From Sulfuricurvum sp. PC08-66 (GTDB taxonomy: Bacteria > Campylobacterota > Campylobacteria > Campylobacterales > Sulfurimonadaceae): 64,000 nucleotides of DNA. The first letter of the stretch is position 1. Every line of letters starts with the position of its first letter. The stretch spans positions 62,001 to 126,000 of the forward strand of contig JQIT01000008.1 in the NCBI GenBank assembly GCA_000830255.1. Reading direction: 5' to 3'. Positions 46,000 through 54,983 of the stretch are shown in pieces. A program made the position numbers and the translations under genes. The notes under the pieces were generated by a model. The model was not told the DNA's origin and searched no databases. It worked only from the letters and a program-made list of their open reading frames with translations.

Positions 46000-47789
46000 G
46001 AAATCAGATTGTTTTGAGTCTATTTGGTATCGTGTGGCTAGTGTTGTTGGGGCGCATATATTTATTGAGTGTGCAATCCAATACCAAATACGATGACCTA
46101 GCGCACCAAAATACCATCAAAATGGACTATATTGCGCCTATACGAGGAGAGATACTCGATCGTAATAAAAAGCCGCTTGCTATTAATAAGTTGGGATTCA
46201 AAATACGTTTCAAGCCCCACATGACCAATGAAAAAACGCACGAAGAGCTAAACGCCCTTATCGATGTGCTTTTGAAGCAGTTGCCCGATTTGGATCGTGA
46301 AAAAATTTACAAAACATACGTCCAAAATGACTCCCCCTACAATCACCAATATATCGAGGTTATCGATTTTATTGAAAATGAGAAAATCTTGCCTGTCTAC
46401 TCTAGACTTAATCTAGTTGAGGCTATTGAGCTTGTTTCGACGCCTAAACGTTATTATCCCTACATGGAGCTTGGCGCGCATATTTTGGGATATGTTTCCA
46501 AGGCAAACAAAGAGGATGTCGAAGATAACCGCGTAGCAAAAATGGTGGGAAGTACTGGCAAAAGCGGTATCGAGAAGTATTACAATGAACACCTTCAAGG
46601 TCAAACGGGGCATCGAAAAATTAAAGTCTCTGCTTACAATGAAGAGGTGAGTGAATTAGAGTATGTCAAACCTATTGAAAATCGTAATATTGTGCTCAAT
46701 GTCGATATCGAGCTGGAGCAGTACATCAAAACACTTTTTGGTGCCGATACGGGCGTAGCAATTGTCATGGACAAAGAGGGTGCGATTTTGGCCGCCGTAA
46801 GTGTGCCTGAATACGATTTGAATACCTTTGTTTCGGGTATTACACCGCAACGTTGGAATGAGCTTATTACAGATATCAATGCTCCTTTTACCAACAAAAT
46901 CATCAATGGACTCTATCCCCCTGGTTCGGTTGTTAAAACAGGTTTGGGACTCATTTATATTACCAAAGGCACTATTAACGAGTGGAGCACCTATAGCTGT
47001 ACAGGCACTATGGAGTTGGGTAATCGAAATTTTCGCTGCTGGAAGCACACAGGACACGACAAAACCAATATCACAAAAGCGATACGTGAAAGTTGCGATG
47101 ATTACTTTTACAAAGGGAGCCTCAATGTAGGTATCCAAGCCATGAGTGATAACCTGACACGGTTTGGTTTGGGGCAAAAAACAGGTGTTGATTTGCCTAA
47201 TGAGTTTATCGGTACCATCCCCAACAAACAGTGGAAAATGCAGAAATTTAATCAACCTTGGTTTATTGGAGAGACGCTCAATACCTCCATCGGGCAGGGT
47301 GATATGCTTGCTACGCCTCTGCAAGTGACCGTTTTTACGGCACTTATGGCTACGGGAAAAATGCCCATTCCCCACATTGCTAGAGAGATAGGAACTCAAA
47401 AATACTCTCCCGAACCGTTGGATGTGTTGGATGAAAAAGAGAAGAAAAAACTTCCTATTATCCGCAAGGCGATGCGTCAAGTCGTCAGTGACCCGATGGG
47501 AACAGCACATAACTTCATCAACACACGTGTGCAAATCGCAGGTAAAACAGGTACGGCGCAAGTTATTGGTATTTCGCAAAAGACCAAAAAACGGCTCAAA
47601 GAGCATGAGCTTGCTTATTTCAAACGCTCTCATGCGTGGCTCTCTTCGTATGGACCTTATGAAGACCCTGAATATATTGTGACGATTCTCGTCGAACACG
47701 GTGGACACGGTGGAAATGCCGCTGGACCTATGACCTCCCGTATTTATGATTGGCTCTATAAAAACAAATATATAACCAAGCTTCAATAG
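45996..47789 (+). CDS. mrdA: Penicillin-binding protein 2 (rod-shape transpeptidase)
   Basis: 597 residues. One membrane segment (about 7-23), a dimerisation/pedestal domain and a transpeptidase domain. The active serine is in YPPGSVVKTG (SxxK), SxD in RESCDDYF, and KTGT in IAGKTGTAQ. It makes peptidoglycan cross-links during cell elongation with RodA. Overlaps the gene before it by 4 bases. Confidence 0.96.
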   Translation: MRNQIVLSLFGIVWLVLLGRIYLLSVQSNTKYDDLAHQNTIKMDYIAPIRGEILDRNKKPLAINKLGFKIRFKPHMTNEKTHEELNALIDVLLKQLPDLDREKIYKTYVQNDSPYNHQYIEVIDFIENEKILPVYSRLNLVEAIELVSTPKRYYPYMELGAHILGYVSKANKEDVEDNRVAKMVGSTGKSGIEKYYNEHLQGQTGHRKIKVSAYNEEVSELEYVKPIENRNIVLNVDIELEQYIKTLFGADTGVAIVMDKEGAILAAVSVPEYDLNTFVSGITPQRWNELITDINAPFTNKIINGLYPPGSVVKTGLGLIYITKGTINEWSTYSCTGTMELGNRNFRCWKHTGHDKTNITKAIRESCDDYFYKGSLNVGIQAMSDNLTRFGLGQKTGVDLPNEFIGTIPNKQWKMQKFNQPWFIGETLNTSIGQGDMLATPLQVTVFTALMATGKMPIPHIAREIGTQKYSPEPLDVLDEKEKKKLPIIRKAMRQVVSDPMGTAHNFINTRVQIAGKTGTAQVIGISQKTKKRLKEHELAYFKRSHAWLSSYGPYEDPEYIVTILVEHGGHGGNAAGPMTSRIYDWLYKNKYITKLQ

Positions 47790-48652
47790 TGCGTACGCTT
47801 GTTTTAGTTGCTTTGAGTGCACTATGGGCGATGGCATGGGAGGCGTTTTGGGAAAAGAGTCCTATCGCCAATGGTACATCGCGTATTGTGGTAGTCCAAG
47901 CTACTTCGCAAGAGAGACCCGACGAACTCTATGTCGACAATCGAGTATTTGCTTTTGTGCCACACCCTACTAAACCCAATCGCTATTATGCATGGTTGAG
48001 CATCCCGTATGATTGCGCTTTGGAGAGCTATGCCGTAGGTTTATTGATAGAGGCAGTGGGGCAAAAAAGGTACGCCCCTTTAGGCACTTTGGAGGTGGTG
48101 CGAGGCAACTACCCCAAGGAGGAGTTGCGCGTTAGCAGTGACAAAGTGCATCTGACACCTGAAGATATACGACGTGTCGAGCGTGAGTTTGCACAAGCTG
48201 ATAAGCTTTATGTTACCGTAACACCCCAAAGCCATCTCGATAAGCCTATTGTCTATCCTATGCAAATTGCCATCACCTCTGGCTATGGAAACGAGCGCGT
48301 TTTCAATGGTCTACGCAAAAGCTACCACAGTGGTGTCGATTTTCGTGCCAAAACGCCTCAGCCCATCTCTGCTATCGCAGATGGTCGCGTGGCACTTATC
48401 GGAGATAGATTTTATGGAGGCAAAAGTGTCATCATCGACCATGGCATGGGCGTCTACAGTGGCTATTTTCATATGAGTCGTATTGCTGTGCATGAAGGGG
48501 AGTGGGTAAAACAAGGGAGTAATCTAGGCAAGAGTGGAGCCACGGGGCGTATCACGGGTCCTCACCTGCATATGATGTTCAAAATTGCAGGCGTGAGCGT
48601 CGACCCTATTCAAGCCATAGAAGTTTTCAATCGTTTTGTAAAAGAGGAGTGA
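47789..48652 (+). CDS. M23 family peptidoglycan endopeptidase
   Basis: 287 residues with a signal peptide (ending near AMA). The LytM domain (about 160-285) has H...D in YHSGVDFRAK and HLHMMF as zinc ligands. An N-terminal beta domain precedes it. In Helicobacter and Campylobacter such proteins (Csd/Pgp type) shape the cell. Start is GTG 47789, directly overlapping the mrdA stop (TAGTG). Last gene of the plus-strand envelope run. Confidence 0.92.
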   Translation: MRTLVLVALSALWAMAWEAFWEKSPIANGTSRIVVVQATSQERPDELYVDNRVFAFVPHPTKPNRYYAWLSIPYDCALESYAVGLLIEAVGQKRYAPLGTLEVVRGNYPKEELRVSSDKVHLTPEDIRRVEREFAQADKLYVTVTPQSHLDKPIVYPMQIAITSGYGNERVFNGLRKSYHSGVDFRAKTPQPISAIADGRVALIGDRFYGGKSVIIDHGMGVYSGYFHMSRIAVHEGEWVKQGSNLGKSGATGRITGPHLHMMFKIAGVSVDPIQAIEVFNRFVKEE

Positions 48653-48656
48653 AACG

Positions 48657-49361
48657 TTATGTTTTCATCGCTTTGATGAAAGCTTCGTAGATATTTTCAA
48701 GCGCAATATCTTGCTCGATAACCTCTTGGTTATCTTTCATGAGGATGTGCTCCAAAACTGCGACACGTTTGAGGAGATACTCAAACATCTCTTTGGTGAT
48801 GTCGGGAAGTTTGTCGTGGCTCAGCGGATTTTTACAGCGCCCTTTATTGACCACGCGAGCAGGTACACCTACAGCAGTAGAGTGGGGCGGTACATTTTTG
48901 ACGACGACAGAGTTGGCACCCACTTTGGACTCTTCACCGATGGTGATATTGCCCAATATTTTGGCTCCTGCACCAATAACGACACCTCGTTTGATGGTTG
49001 GGTGGCGTTTACCCGGTTCGAGGCTGACACCCCCTAGGGTGACACCTTGGTAGATGAGTACGTCATCTTCGACGATGGCAGTCTCACCAATGACGACACC
49101 GATACCGTGGTCGATGAAAACACGCTGACCGATGACCGCACAAGGATGAATATCGATATTAGTCAGAATTTGCGAGAGTGAAGCGATAAGGCGACCTAGC
49201 GGTTTGAGGTAGCGGTACTTGCAAAGAGGATGAGCCAATCGATACCAAAAGAGCGCCCAAACCCCTGGATAGCTAAAGAGAAGCTCTATCCAAGAGTGCG
49301 CTGCTGGGTCATTTTGGTAAACAACACGAAAGTCTTCTCGAATCGAAGAAAAGAGCGACAT
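48657..49361 (-). CDS. cysE: Serine O-acetyltransferase
   Basis: 234 residues. It makes O-acetylserine for cysteine synthesis. The left-handed beta-helix carries hexapeptide repeats (HPCAVIGQRVFIDHGIGVVIGETAIV, IGAGAKILGNITIG). The N-terminal helical domain DPAAHSWIELLFSYPGVWALFWYR.AH is typical. Convergent with the M23 gene. Confidence 0.95.
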   Translation of the reverse strand: MSLFSSIREDFRVVYQNDPAAHSWIELLFSYPGVWALFWYRLAHPLCKYRYLKPLGRLIASLSQILTNIDIHPCAVIGQRVFIDHGIGVVIGETAIVEDDVLIYQGVTLGGVSLEPGKRHPTIKRGVVIGAGAKILGNITIGEESKVGANSVVVKNVPPHSTAVGVPARVVNKGRCKNPLSHDKLPDITKEMFEYLLKRVAVLEHILMKDNQEVIEQDIALENIYEAFIKAMKT

Positions 49362-49368
49362 GGTACTC

Positions 49369-51192
49369 CTAGTTGGTCGTACGTAGATAGCCGTTTTGAG
49401 TCAGCAGTAGCGAAATTTTGGTGAGTGTATCACGCTTTTGTGTTGCGTTAAGTAAGGGCGTTGTGTTAATTTTTTCTTTTAAAACCGCTTCAATATTTCG
49501 TCCGTCATAACCAATATCACTCAAAATATTGACAATCGTATCGGACTCTTGAATCTCTGTGAAGCTGAAACTCTCATCATCGATAGCCACGACCACTTGC
49601 GTAGGGTGTGTAAAGAGATTGTGATTCATGCCTAGCACCTCTTGATAGGCACCCAAAAGGAAAAAGCCTAGGAAGTACTCTTCCTCATCGAGGTTGATAT
49701 CGTGCAAAAAAAGCGGCGCTTTGTCATCGAAGGGTATCTCTCCATCGCTGTCACACGAGATATCCCACAGTGTCGCAGGACGTAGCGCTTTTTTGTCGAG
49801 GTAGTGAATAGGCATCACAGGGAAGTGCTGTTGCAAGCCCCAAAAATCGGGAATCGATTGGAAAAAGGAGCTGTTGACCAAATAGCGCTCTTGAAGCTTT
49901 TGTTGCAACATCATGAGCTCTTCGGTAGGGGCATGCACCATCAAAGGCAACGCTTTTTTAATGATGAGATGGGTAATGACCTCAGCATTAGAGCGGTCGA
50001 TAAGATCGATGTAACCCAAGTCAAAAAGGGTCAAAAGGGATTCGAGGTGGTCGATGGCATCGTGCACGAACTCAGTCGCATTGCGCGGTGTCAAAGTCGA
50101 AAGCAAATCATAAAGCTCCATAACCAAGGGAGGGTTTTGCTCTTTGAGTTTGATACTTTTCTCTTGATAATCGTGTGAAAAAAGCTCTAGTACAGGAGAG
50201 ATGAGCATTGCATGAGGTGCCGCGATAAAACGCCCCGATTCGGTATAGATATCAGGAGAGGGGACGTTTTTGTTTTGAGTAATGCTTTTGAGGGTAAAGA
50301 CAACATCGTTGCTAAACTCGGCAAGGGTGTAGTTACGGTTTTTGGCGTGTTTGCTTTGAGAATATTCGATAGCCAAACCACCCCCGATATTGATAGCGCG
50401 TAGCTTGCTTGCACCCATTTTGATAAGGTCGGTGTAGATATTTCCTACTTCACGAAGCGCTTTTTTGAGGGGATTGATATCGCTCATTTGCGATCCAATG
50501 TGGAAGTGCAACATATGCAAACTCTCCAACATCTTCTCTTCGCGTAGCAAATCGATAGCTTCCAAAAGCTCTGTAGAGGTCAGACCAAATTTGGCATCCA
50601 TACCGCCGCTCTTTGCCCAATTGCCGCTGCCACCTGAGTGTAGACGCATACGAATTCCGATATTAGGTATCGCTTCAGGCATCTCTTTGGCGACTTCGAT
50701 AATCATCTCCAATTCGGTGAGACCCTCGATAGTCAGCGTAATGTTGTGTCCCATTTGACGCGCCAAAAAGCCCAAGGTAATCATCTCTTTGTCTTTGAAG
50801 CCGTTGACCGTTAGGGGAGCATCTTTGGGGTTGAGTGCCATAGCCAGAACCAGCTCTGCTTTGCTACCTGCCTCTAAACCGTAGTGCAACCCTTCGCTTT
50901 GCTCCAAAAGGTTATAGACAAACCCTGGGAATTGGTTGACCTTGAGAGGAAATACTGCAAAAAAGTTAGCAGGGTAGTGATTCTCTTGGATAGCACGGTT
51001 GAAGTGCGTAAAAAGCGAGTCAATTTGTTTGTGTATGAGATGTGGAAAACGTAGCAAAATAGGGCCACGAATATCACGATTACGTATTTGTTTGATAATG
51101 CTCAGAAGTGATGGGGCGCTTTTATAATCGACGTGCAAGTGACCGTTTTTGATTTTGAAATTGTCGTCGCCCCAGAGAGATAATCCGTACAA
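49369..51192 (-). CDS. speA: Biosynthetic arginine decarboxylase
   Basis: 607 residues. It converts arginine to agmatine, the first step to polyamines. PLP-binding Lys lies in VFPLKVNQFP. MLHFHIGSQMSDI and INIGGGLAIEYSQS are fold type III motifs. Start is TTG 51192 with AAAGGA 6 bases upstream. Confidence 0.95.
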   Translation of the reverse strand: MYGLSLWGDDNFKIKNGHLHVDYKSAPSLLSIIKQIRNRDIRGPILLRFPHLIHKQIDSLFTHFNRAIQENHYPANFFAVFPLKVNQFPGFVYNLLEQSEGLHYGLEAGSKAELVLAMALNPKDAPLTVNGFKDKEMITLGFLARQMGHNITLTIEGLTELEMIIEVAKEMPEAIPNIGIRMRLHSGGSGNWAKSGGMDAKFGLTSTELLEAIDLLREEKMLESLHMLHFHIGSQMSDINPLKKALREVGNIYTDLIKMGASKLRAINIGGGLAIEYSQSKHAKNRNYTLAEFSNDVVFTLKSITQNKNVPSPDIYTESGRFIAAPHAMLISPVLELFSHDYQEKSIKLKEQNPPLVMELYDLLSTLTPRNATEFVHDAIDHLESLLTLFDLGYIDLIDRSNAEVITHLIIKKALPLMVHAPTEELMMLQQKLQERYLVNSSFFQSIPDFWGLQQHFPVMPIHYLDKKALRPATLWDISCDSDGEIPFDDKAPLFLHDINLDEEEYFLGFFLLGAYQEVLGMNHNLFTHPTQVVVAIDDESFSFTEIQESDTIVNILSDIGYDGRNIEAVLKEKINTTPLLNATQKRDTLTKISLLLTQNGYLRTTN

Positions 51193-51201
51193 AGTTTTCC
51201 T

Positions 51202-52416
51202 TTAGAGTAGTTCGTCCCATGGAAGGGTAGATTCGCTGTTTTGCACCAAATTTTTTGCCCAAATAGTTTGCGATTGTATCTCATTTTCTCCCAATATCAT
51301 GCAAAAATGGGCACCGATTTTTTGGGCATTGTTGAGGTGTTTGGCGAAGCTTCTTGGCTCATATTCGATATGTACACGCGCATTTTGACGCTTTTGTTGT
51401 GCCAGCATAAAAAGCGTATCGATATGCTCCTCTTGCATCGCGCCGAAGTAGTAGAGAGGTGTGGTCCCTTGGGGCATTTGAATCAGCTCCAAAATGCGTT
51501 CTATTCCTATAGCAAAGCCTACGGCAGGAGTAGCCTTGCCATCGAGAAACTCTACAAGTCTGTCGTATCGACCCCCTCCTGCAATCGCATTTTGTGCACC
51601 GATACCATCGCTGACAAATTCAAAAGCAGTTTTGGAGTAGTAGTCTAGCCCGCGCACCAGATGCGTATCTATCTCAAATGCAATACCCATTTGGGTCAAG
51701 AGTTGTGTGAGTTTGGCAAAATCGGCATCGCAACTCTCGCAAAGGTGAGAGACCAATTTGGGCGCGTTTTTGTAGAGGATTTGACACGACTCATTTTTGC
51801 AGTCTAGGACACGAATAGGATTGAGTTCTACGCGGCGCTTGCAATCTTCGCAAACATGCTCTACGTGTGCTTGGACAAAGTTCACCAACTTTTCGCGATA
51901 AGGAGGCATACACGTAGGACACCCAAGAGAGTTGAGTTTGAGACGATACCCCACACCAAGCGCAGACAAAATATCGCGAATGAGGAGCAAAACGGTCAAA
52001 TCTTCATAGACGCTTGCAGTGCCAAAACTCTCTGCGCCAAATTGGTGAAATTGACGCAATCGACCCTTTTGGGGGCGCTCATAGCGAAACATCGGTCCGT
52101 AATAAAAGTAGCGGTGTTTGCCTCCTGCGCGATCTAGCTTCTTTTGGACAAAAGCGCGCACTACGCCTGCGGTACCTTCTGGACGCATACAAACATCGTT
52201 TTCGCCTTTGTCTTGAAATCGATACATCTCTTTGCCCACGATGTCACTGCTCTCACCCACGCTTCGTTTGAAAAGTGCTGTCTCTTCGAGGATGGGGGTT
52301 TGGATATACTCAAAGCCATAGCGTTTGGCAATAGCTGTCGCCGTAGAGATAAAAAAGCTAAATCGACGACTCTCATCGTCAAAAAGGTCGTTCATGCCAC
52401 GCAAAGATTGAATCAT
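51202..52416 (-). CDS. hisS: Histidyl-tRNA synthetase
   Basis: 404 residues. Class II: motif 2 (CMRPEGTAGVVRAF), HisA motif LVRGLDYYSKTAFE and motif 3 (GFAIGIERIL). Four Cys around the middle (CEDC..., CESCDAD) may bind zinc, as in related forms. It overlaps tmk by 4 bases. Confidence 0.96.
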   Translation of the reverse strand: MIQSLRGMNDLFDDESRRFSFFISTATAIAKRYGFEYIQTPILEETALFKRSVGESSDIVGKEMYRFQDKGENDVCMRPEGTAGVVRAFVQKKLDRAGGKHRYFYYGPMFRYERPQKGRLRQFHQFGAESFGTASVYEDLTVLLLIRDILSALGVGYRLKLNSLGCPTCMPPYREKLVNFVQAHVEHVCEDCKRRVELNPIRVLDCKNESCQILYKNAPKLVSHLCESCDADFAKLTQLLTQMGIAFEIDTHLVRGLDYYSKTAFEFVSDGIGAQNAIAGGGRYDRLVEFLDGKATPAVGFAIGIERILELIQMPQGTTPLYYFGAMQEEHIDTLFMLAQQKRQNARVHIEYEPRSFAKHLNNAQKIGAHFCMILGENEIQSQTIWAKNLVQNSESTLPWDELL

Positions 52417-53009
52417 AGGGACTCCATAGTGTCTGAAATAAAGTGTGAAATGTGCGCGTGTATCGCCTCTATCGAGAGCGCTGCATCGATAGTAATCGTA
52501 GGAAGTTTAAGTGCATGTGCTGTATCGATGAGATGGGCTTGGACACGCAAAAGATAGTCGATACCGCGTGCTTCGATACCGTCGTGAGTCTTGGCACCCA
52601 GACGCGCTTTGAGCGTAGCCTCATCGAGGGTGAGGATGATGATGCCTGTGGGATAGCACCCGTCAAGCGCCAAGTTGTTTAGTTCGATGAGTTTTTCTAG
52701 GGATAATGACGTATTGGTCAAAGCATAGGCGATGCCTGATACGAGCGAACGGTCTGAAAAGATAGGACGCTTTGCCGCTAGAGCAGGGGTGATAGTTGCG
52801 ACATAGTGCTCACGTCTGTCTGCCAAAAAGAGCAACATCTCCGTAATGCTATCGAGCTTGTGCTCCCCCAAGACCATAGCGCGAATCGTCTGCCCAAAAG
52901 CCGTGCCCCCTGGCTCTTTGGTTATGAGCGCTTGGGGAAATGCCTCTTGCAGTAGTGCGATTTGTGTACTTTTACCTGCGGTATCGATGCCTTCAAGTGC
53001 AAAATACAT
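52413..53009 (-). CDS. tmk: Thymidylate kinase
   Basis: 198 residues. P-loop EGIDTAGKSTQI near the start, DRS in PIFSDRSLVSGIAY. It phosphorylates dTMP. The LID region (LGAKTHDGIEARG) is short. It overlaps coaD by one base (TAATG-like). Confidence 0.95.
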   Translation of the reverse strand: MYFALEGIDTAGKSTQIALLQEAFPQALITKEPGGTAFGQTIRAMVLGEHKLDSITEMLLFLADRREHYVATITPALAAKRPIFSDRSLVSGIAYALTNTSLSLEKLIELNNLALDGCYPTGIIILTLDEATLKARLGAKTHDGIEARGIDYLLRVQAHLIDTAHALKLPTITIDAALSIEAIHAHISHFISDTMESL

Positions 53010-53488
53010 TACATACTCTCAAGCATAGGTAAAATAGCGTGCGGTACGAGATGGGTGATTTTGCCGTGATAAGGAATGAGATTGCGCACTATCGATGAGC
53101 TGATAAAAGCGTGGTTGAGATTGGGCATGAGGTAGACCGTCTCGATAGAGCCATCCAGCGACGTATTTGCATACCCCATTTGTAGCTCATACTCAAAATC
53201 GCTCACCGCACGAAGGCCTCGTATAAGTATCGATGCCTCTTGCGCCTTGGCAAACTCTACAACCAAGGTATCAAATCCCAAAACACGTACACGTTTGAGG
53301 TCTGCGGTAGCCATCTCGACCATAGCGATACGCTTTTCGAGATTGAACATCGGGCGCTTGGCTTGATTGGTCGCTACGGCGATGATAATTTCATCGAAGA
53401 GTCCAAGCCCTCGATGGATAATATCGAGGTGACCGTTGGTGATAGGGTCAAAAGTACCAGGGTAGATAGCACGTCGTACAGTATGCAT
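53009..53488 (-). CDS. coaD: Phosphopantetheine adenylyltransferase
   Basis: 159 residues. YPGTFDPITNGHLDII is the nucleotide-binding signature and FISSSIVRNL the C-terminal one. It makes dephospho-CoA and follows the product of CoaBC, encoded at 6956. Confidence 0.96.
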   Translation of the reverse strand: MHTVRRAIYPGTFDPITNGHLDIIHRGLGLFDEIIIAVATNQAKRPMFNLEKRIAMVEMATADLKRVRVLGFDTLVVEFAKAQEASILIRGLRAVSDFEYELQMGYANTSLDGSIETVYLMPNLNHAFISSSIVRNLIPYHGKITHLVPHAILPMLESM

Positions 53489-53491
53489 AGG

Positions 53492-54010
53492 TTAGCTCCA
53501 TCGTTTGTAGAGGGTGTGGGGAATGTCGAGCTGATCAAGCCATCGACCCATAATAAAATTTTCCATATCTTCGAGGTTCTTTTGTTCGCTGTAAAAGCCT
53601 GCAATCGGAGGCGCGATGATGACTCCATAGGTCGCAAGCTTGAGCATATTCTCTAGCGCGATAGGCGAAAAGGGCATCTCTCTAGGTGCCAAAAGCAATT
53701 TTTTGCGCTCTTTGAGCATTACAGCGGCGGCACGCGTGATGAGATTGTCTGCGATGCCGTGGGCGATTTTGGCGAGAGTGTTCATGCTACACGGTACCAC
53801 CATCATCGCATCGACCCCAAAAGAGCCAGAGGCAATGGAAGCGGCAATGTTACTGTTGTCATGCAACGTAACATGCTCCTCTTTTTCTAGGACCACTTGG
53901 GCATGTTCGGAGAGTACCAAATGAATATCGTATGTTTTGGGGAGTTTATCGATGAGTTTAAGCCCCAATGAAGCGCCACTTGCACCCGAAACAGCCACGA
54001 CGATTTTCAT
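53492..54010 (-). CDS. ubiX: Flavin prenyltransferase UbiX
   Basis: 172 residues. It makes prenylated FMN for UbiD-type decarboxylases. VAVSGASGASLGLKLI at the N-terminus and PCSMNTLAKIAHGIADNLI and PREMPFS are family motifs. It overlaps flgA by 4 bases. In this group it likely serves menaquinone synthesis. Confidence 0.93.
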   Translation of the reverse strand: MKIVVAVSGASGASLGLKLIDKLPKTYDIHLVLSEHAQVVLEKEEHVTLHDNSNIAASIASGSFGVDAMMVVPCSMNTLAKIAHGIADNLITRAAAVMLKERKKLLLAPREMPFSPIALENMLKLATYGVIIAPPIAGFYSEQKNLEDMENFIMGRWLDQLDIPHTLYKRWS

Positions 54011-54645
54011 GGAACCTCCACCAAATTTTTGCCTACGACTTTGGCCTTGATTTTGGTGCCATCGGTGCGCATGACGGTGATAAGGTCACCCATGTTGCCC
54101 TTTTGCAGTGCCGTGCCCCAAAGCGAAAGGGCAATGTTACCCTCCATGAGCTTAACGTTTACAATAGCTTTTTCCTCCACCAAAGGCAGAATTTGGACAT
54201 CGCGTAGCGTGATGGGTTTGCCCTCTTTGAGGTAACGTGTCGTTTGGACGCTTCCCAACATCTCGAAATCGATAAGCGCATCGTAAATATGCTCAAAAGG
54301 GACAATCACGAGCTTGGTATTTTCCATCGTAAGGAGTGTGCCACTAGAGAGAGTTTGGCTAGCGATGAAGAGAGAGTAGGTGGCTTGGACACTGTAGGAG
54401 ATGAAGCTTCGCTTGGAGTCTGAGAGGATTTTTACCACTCCTTTGCGGTGCTTGTAGGCTTGCTTTTTGAACTCCAAGGTGCTCTTCTCATCGAGCGTAA
54501 TATCAAGCTTGGTATCGATGTGAACTGCTTCGATATTCAAAAAGGGAAGATTTTCTTGGTAGTAGTGCGCGATTGCCTCTGGGAGGGTTTGGGCTTGGAG
54601 GAGAAAAATAGGGAGAAAAAAGAGAGCAAAGTGGCGTAGTTTCAT
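54007..54645 (-). CDS. flgA: Flagellar P-ring chaperone FlgA
   Basis: 212 residues with a signal peptide (FALFFLPIFLLQA). The SAF domain and C-terminal region (GTLLTMENTKLVIVPFEHI, LEGNIALSLWGTALQKGNMGDLI) match FlgA. It assists periplasmic P-ring assembly of the flagellum. Confidence 0.9.
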   Translation of the reverse strand: MKLRHFALFFLPIFLLQAQTLPEAIAHYYQENLPFLNIEAVHIDTKLDITLDEKSTLEFKKQAYKHRKGVVKILSDSKRSFISYSVQATYSLFIASQTLSSGTLLTMENTKLVIVPFEHIYDALIDFEMLGSVQTTRYLKEGKPITLRDVQILPLVEEKAIVNVKLMEGNIALSLWGTALQKGNMGDLITVMRTDGTKIKAKVVGKNLVEVP

Positions 54646-54686
54646 GGAGCGATTGTAACATGCCCACTATAAGAGAGGGCTAACGC

Positions 54687-54857
54687 TTACCCTTTGATAT
54701 CGAAGCGTGCGCCTAGAAACTCTTGGCTTACTTGAAGATGAAGTTGTTTGGCGGTATTGTTCGCAGGTGTTCGGGTGTTTATCATCATTTGTGTGGTGAT
54801 GATGTGGTCGATGTGAAGTTTGTTTTGTTTGGAAGGTGTGGAGTTTTTCTCTTGCAT
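54687..54857 (-). CDS. Small 56-residue protein upstream of flgA
   Basis: ATG 54857 has AAAGGA 5 bases upstream, a strong ribosome site. The product is soluble and polar, beginning MQEKNSTPSKQNKLHIDHI and ending with LQVSQEFLGARFDIKG. Longer frames beginning at 54962 lack a ribosome site. The gene is on the flgA strand, 41 bases upstream of it. No family is recognised; co-transcription with flgA would suggest a link to flagella but this is inference. Confidence 0.5.
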   Translation of the reverse strand: MQEKNSTPSKQNKLHIDHIITTQMMINTRTPANNTAKQLHLQVSQEFLGARFDIKG

Positions 54858-54983
54858 AACTATCCTTTGCGATGACATAAAACCATATCGACCGCATATA
54901 CGAAAAATGAAGCAATGCACGATACAAAAAACGCAAAAATCAAAGAAAAATAGATAAATCATCTAGGCTTCTAGGGGGCGACT

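Noticed and set aside
46656-47837. Long minus-strand frame (393 codons) opposite mrdA
   Set aside because: It mirrors the PBP2 gene, which has all catalytic motifs; the antisense product has no domain and no ribosome site.
54667-54936. 89-codon minus frame overlapping the 56-codon ORF
   Set aside because: Start lacks a ribosome site and the product is rich in His/Thr/Ser repeats typical of an out-of-frame reading.
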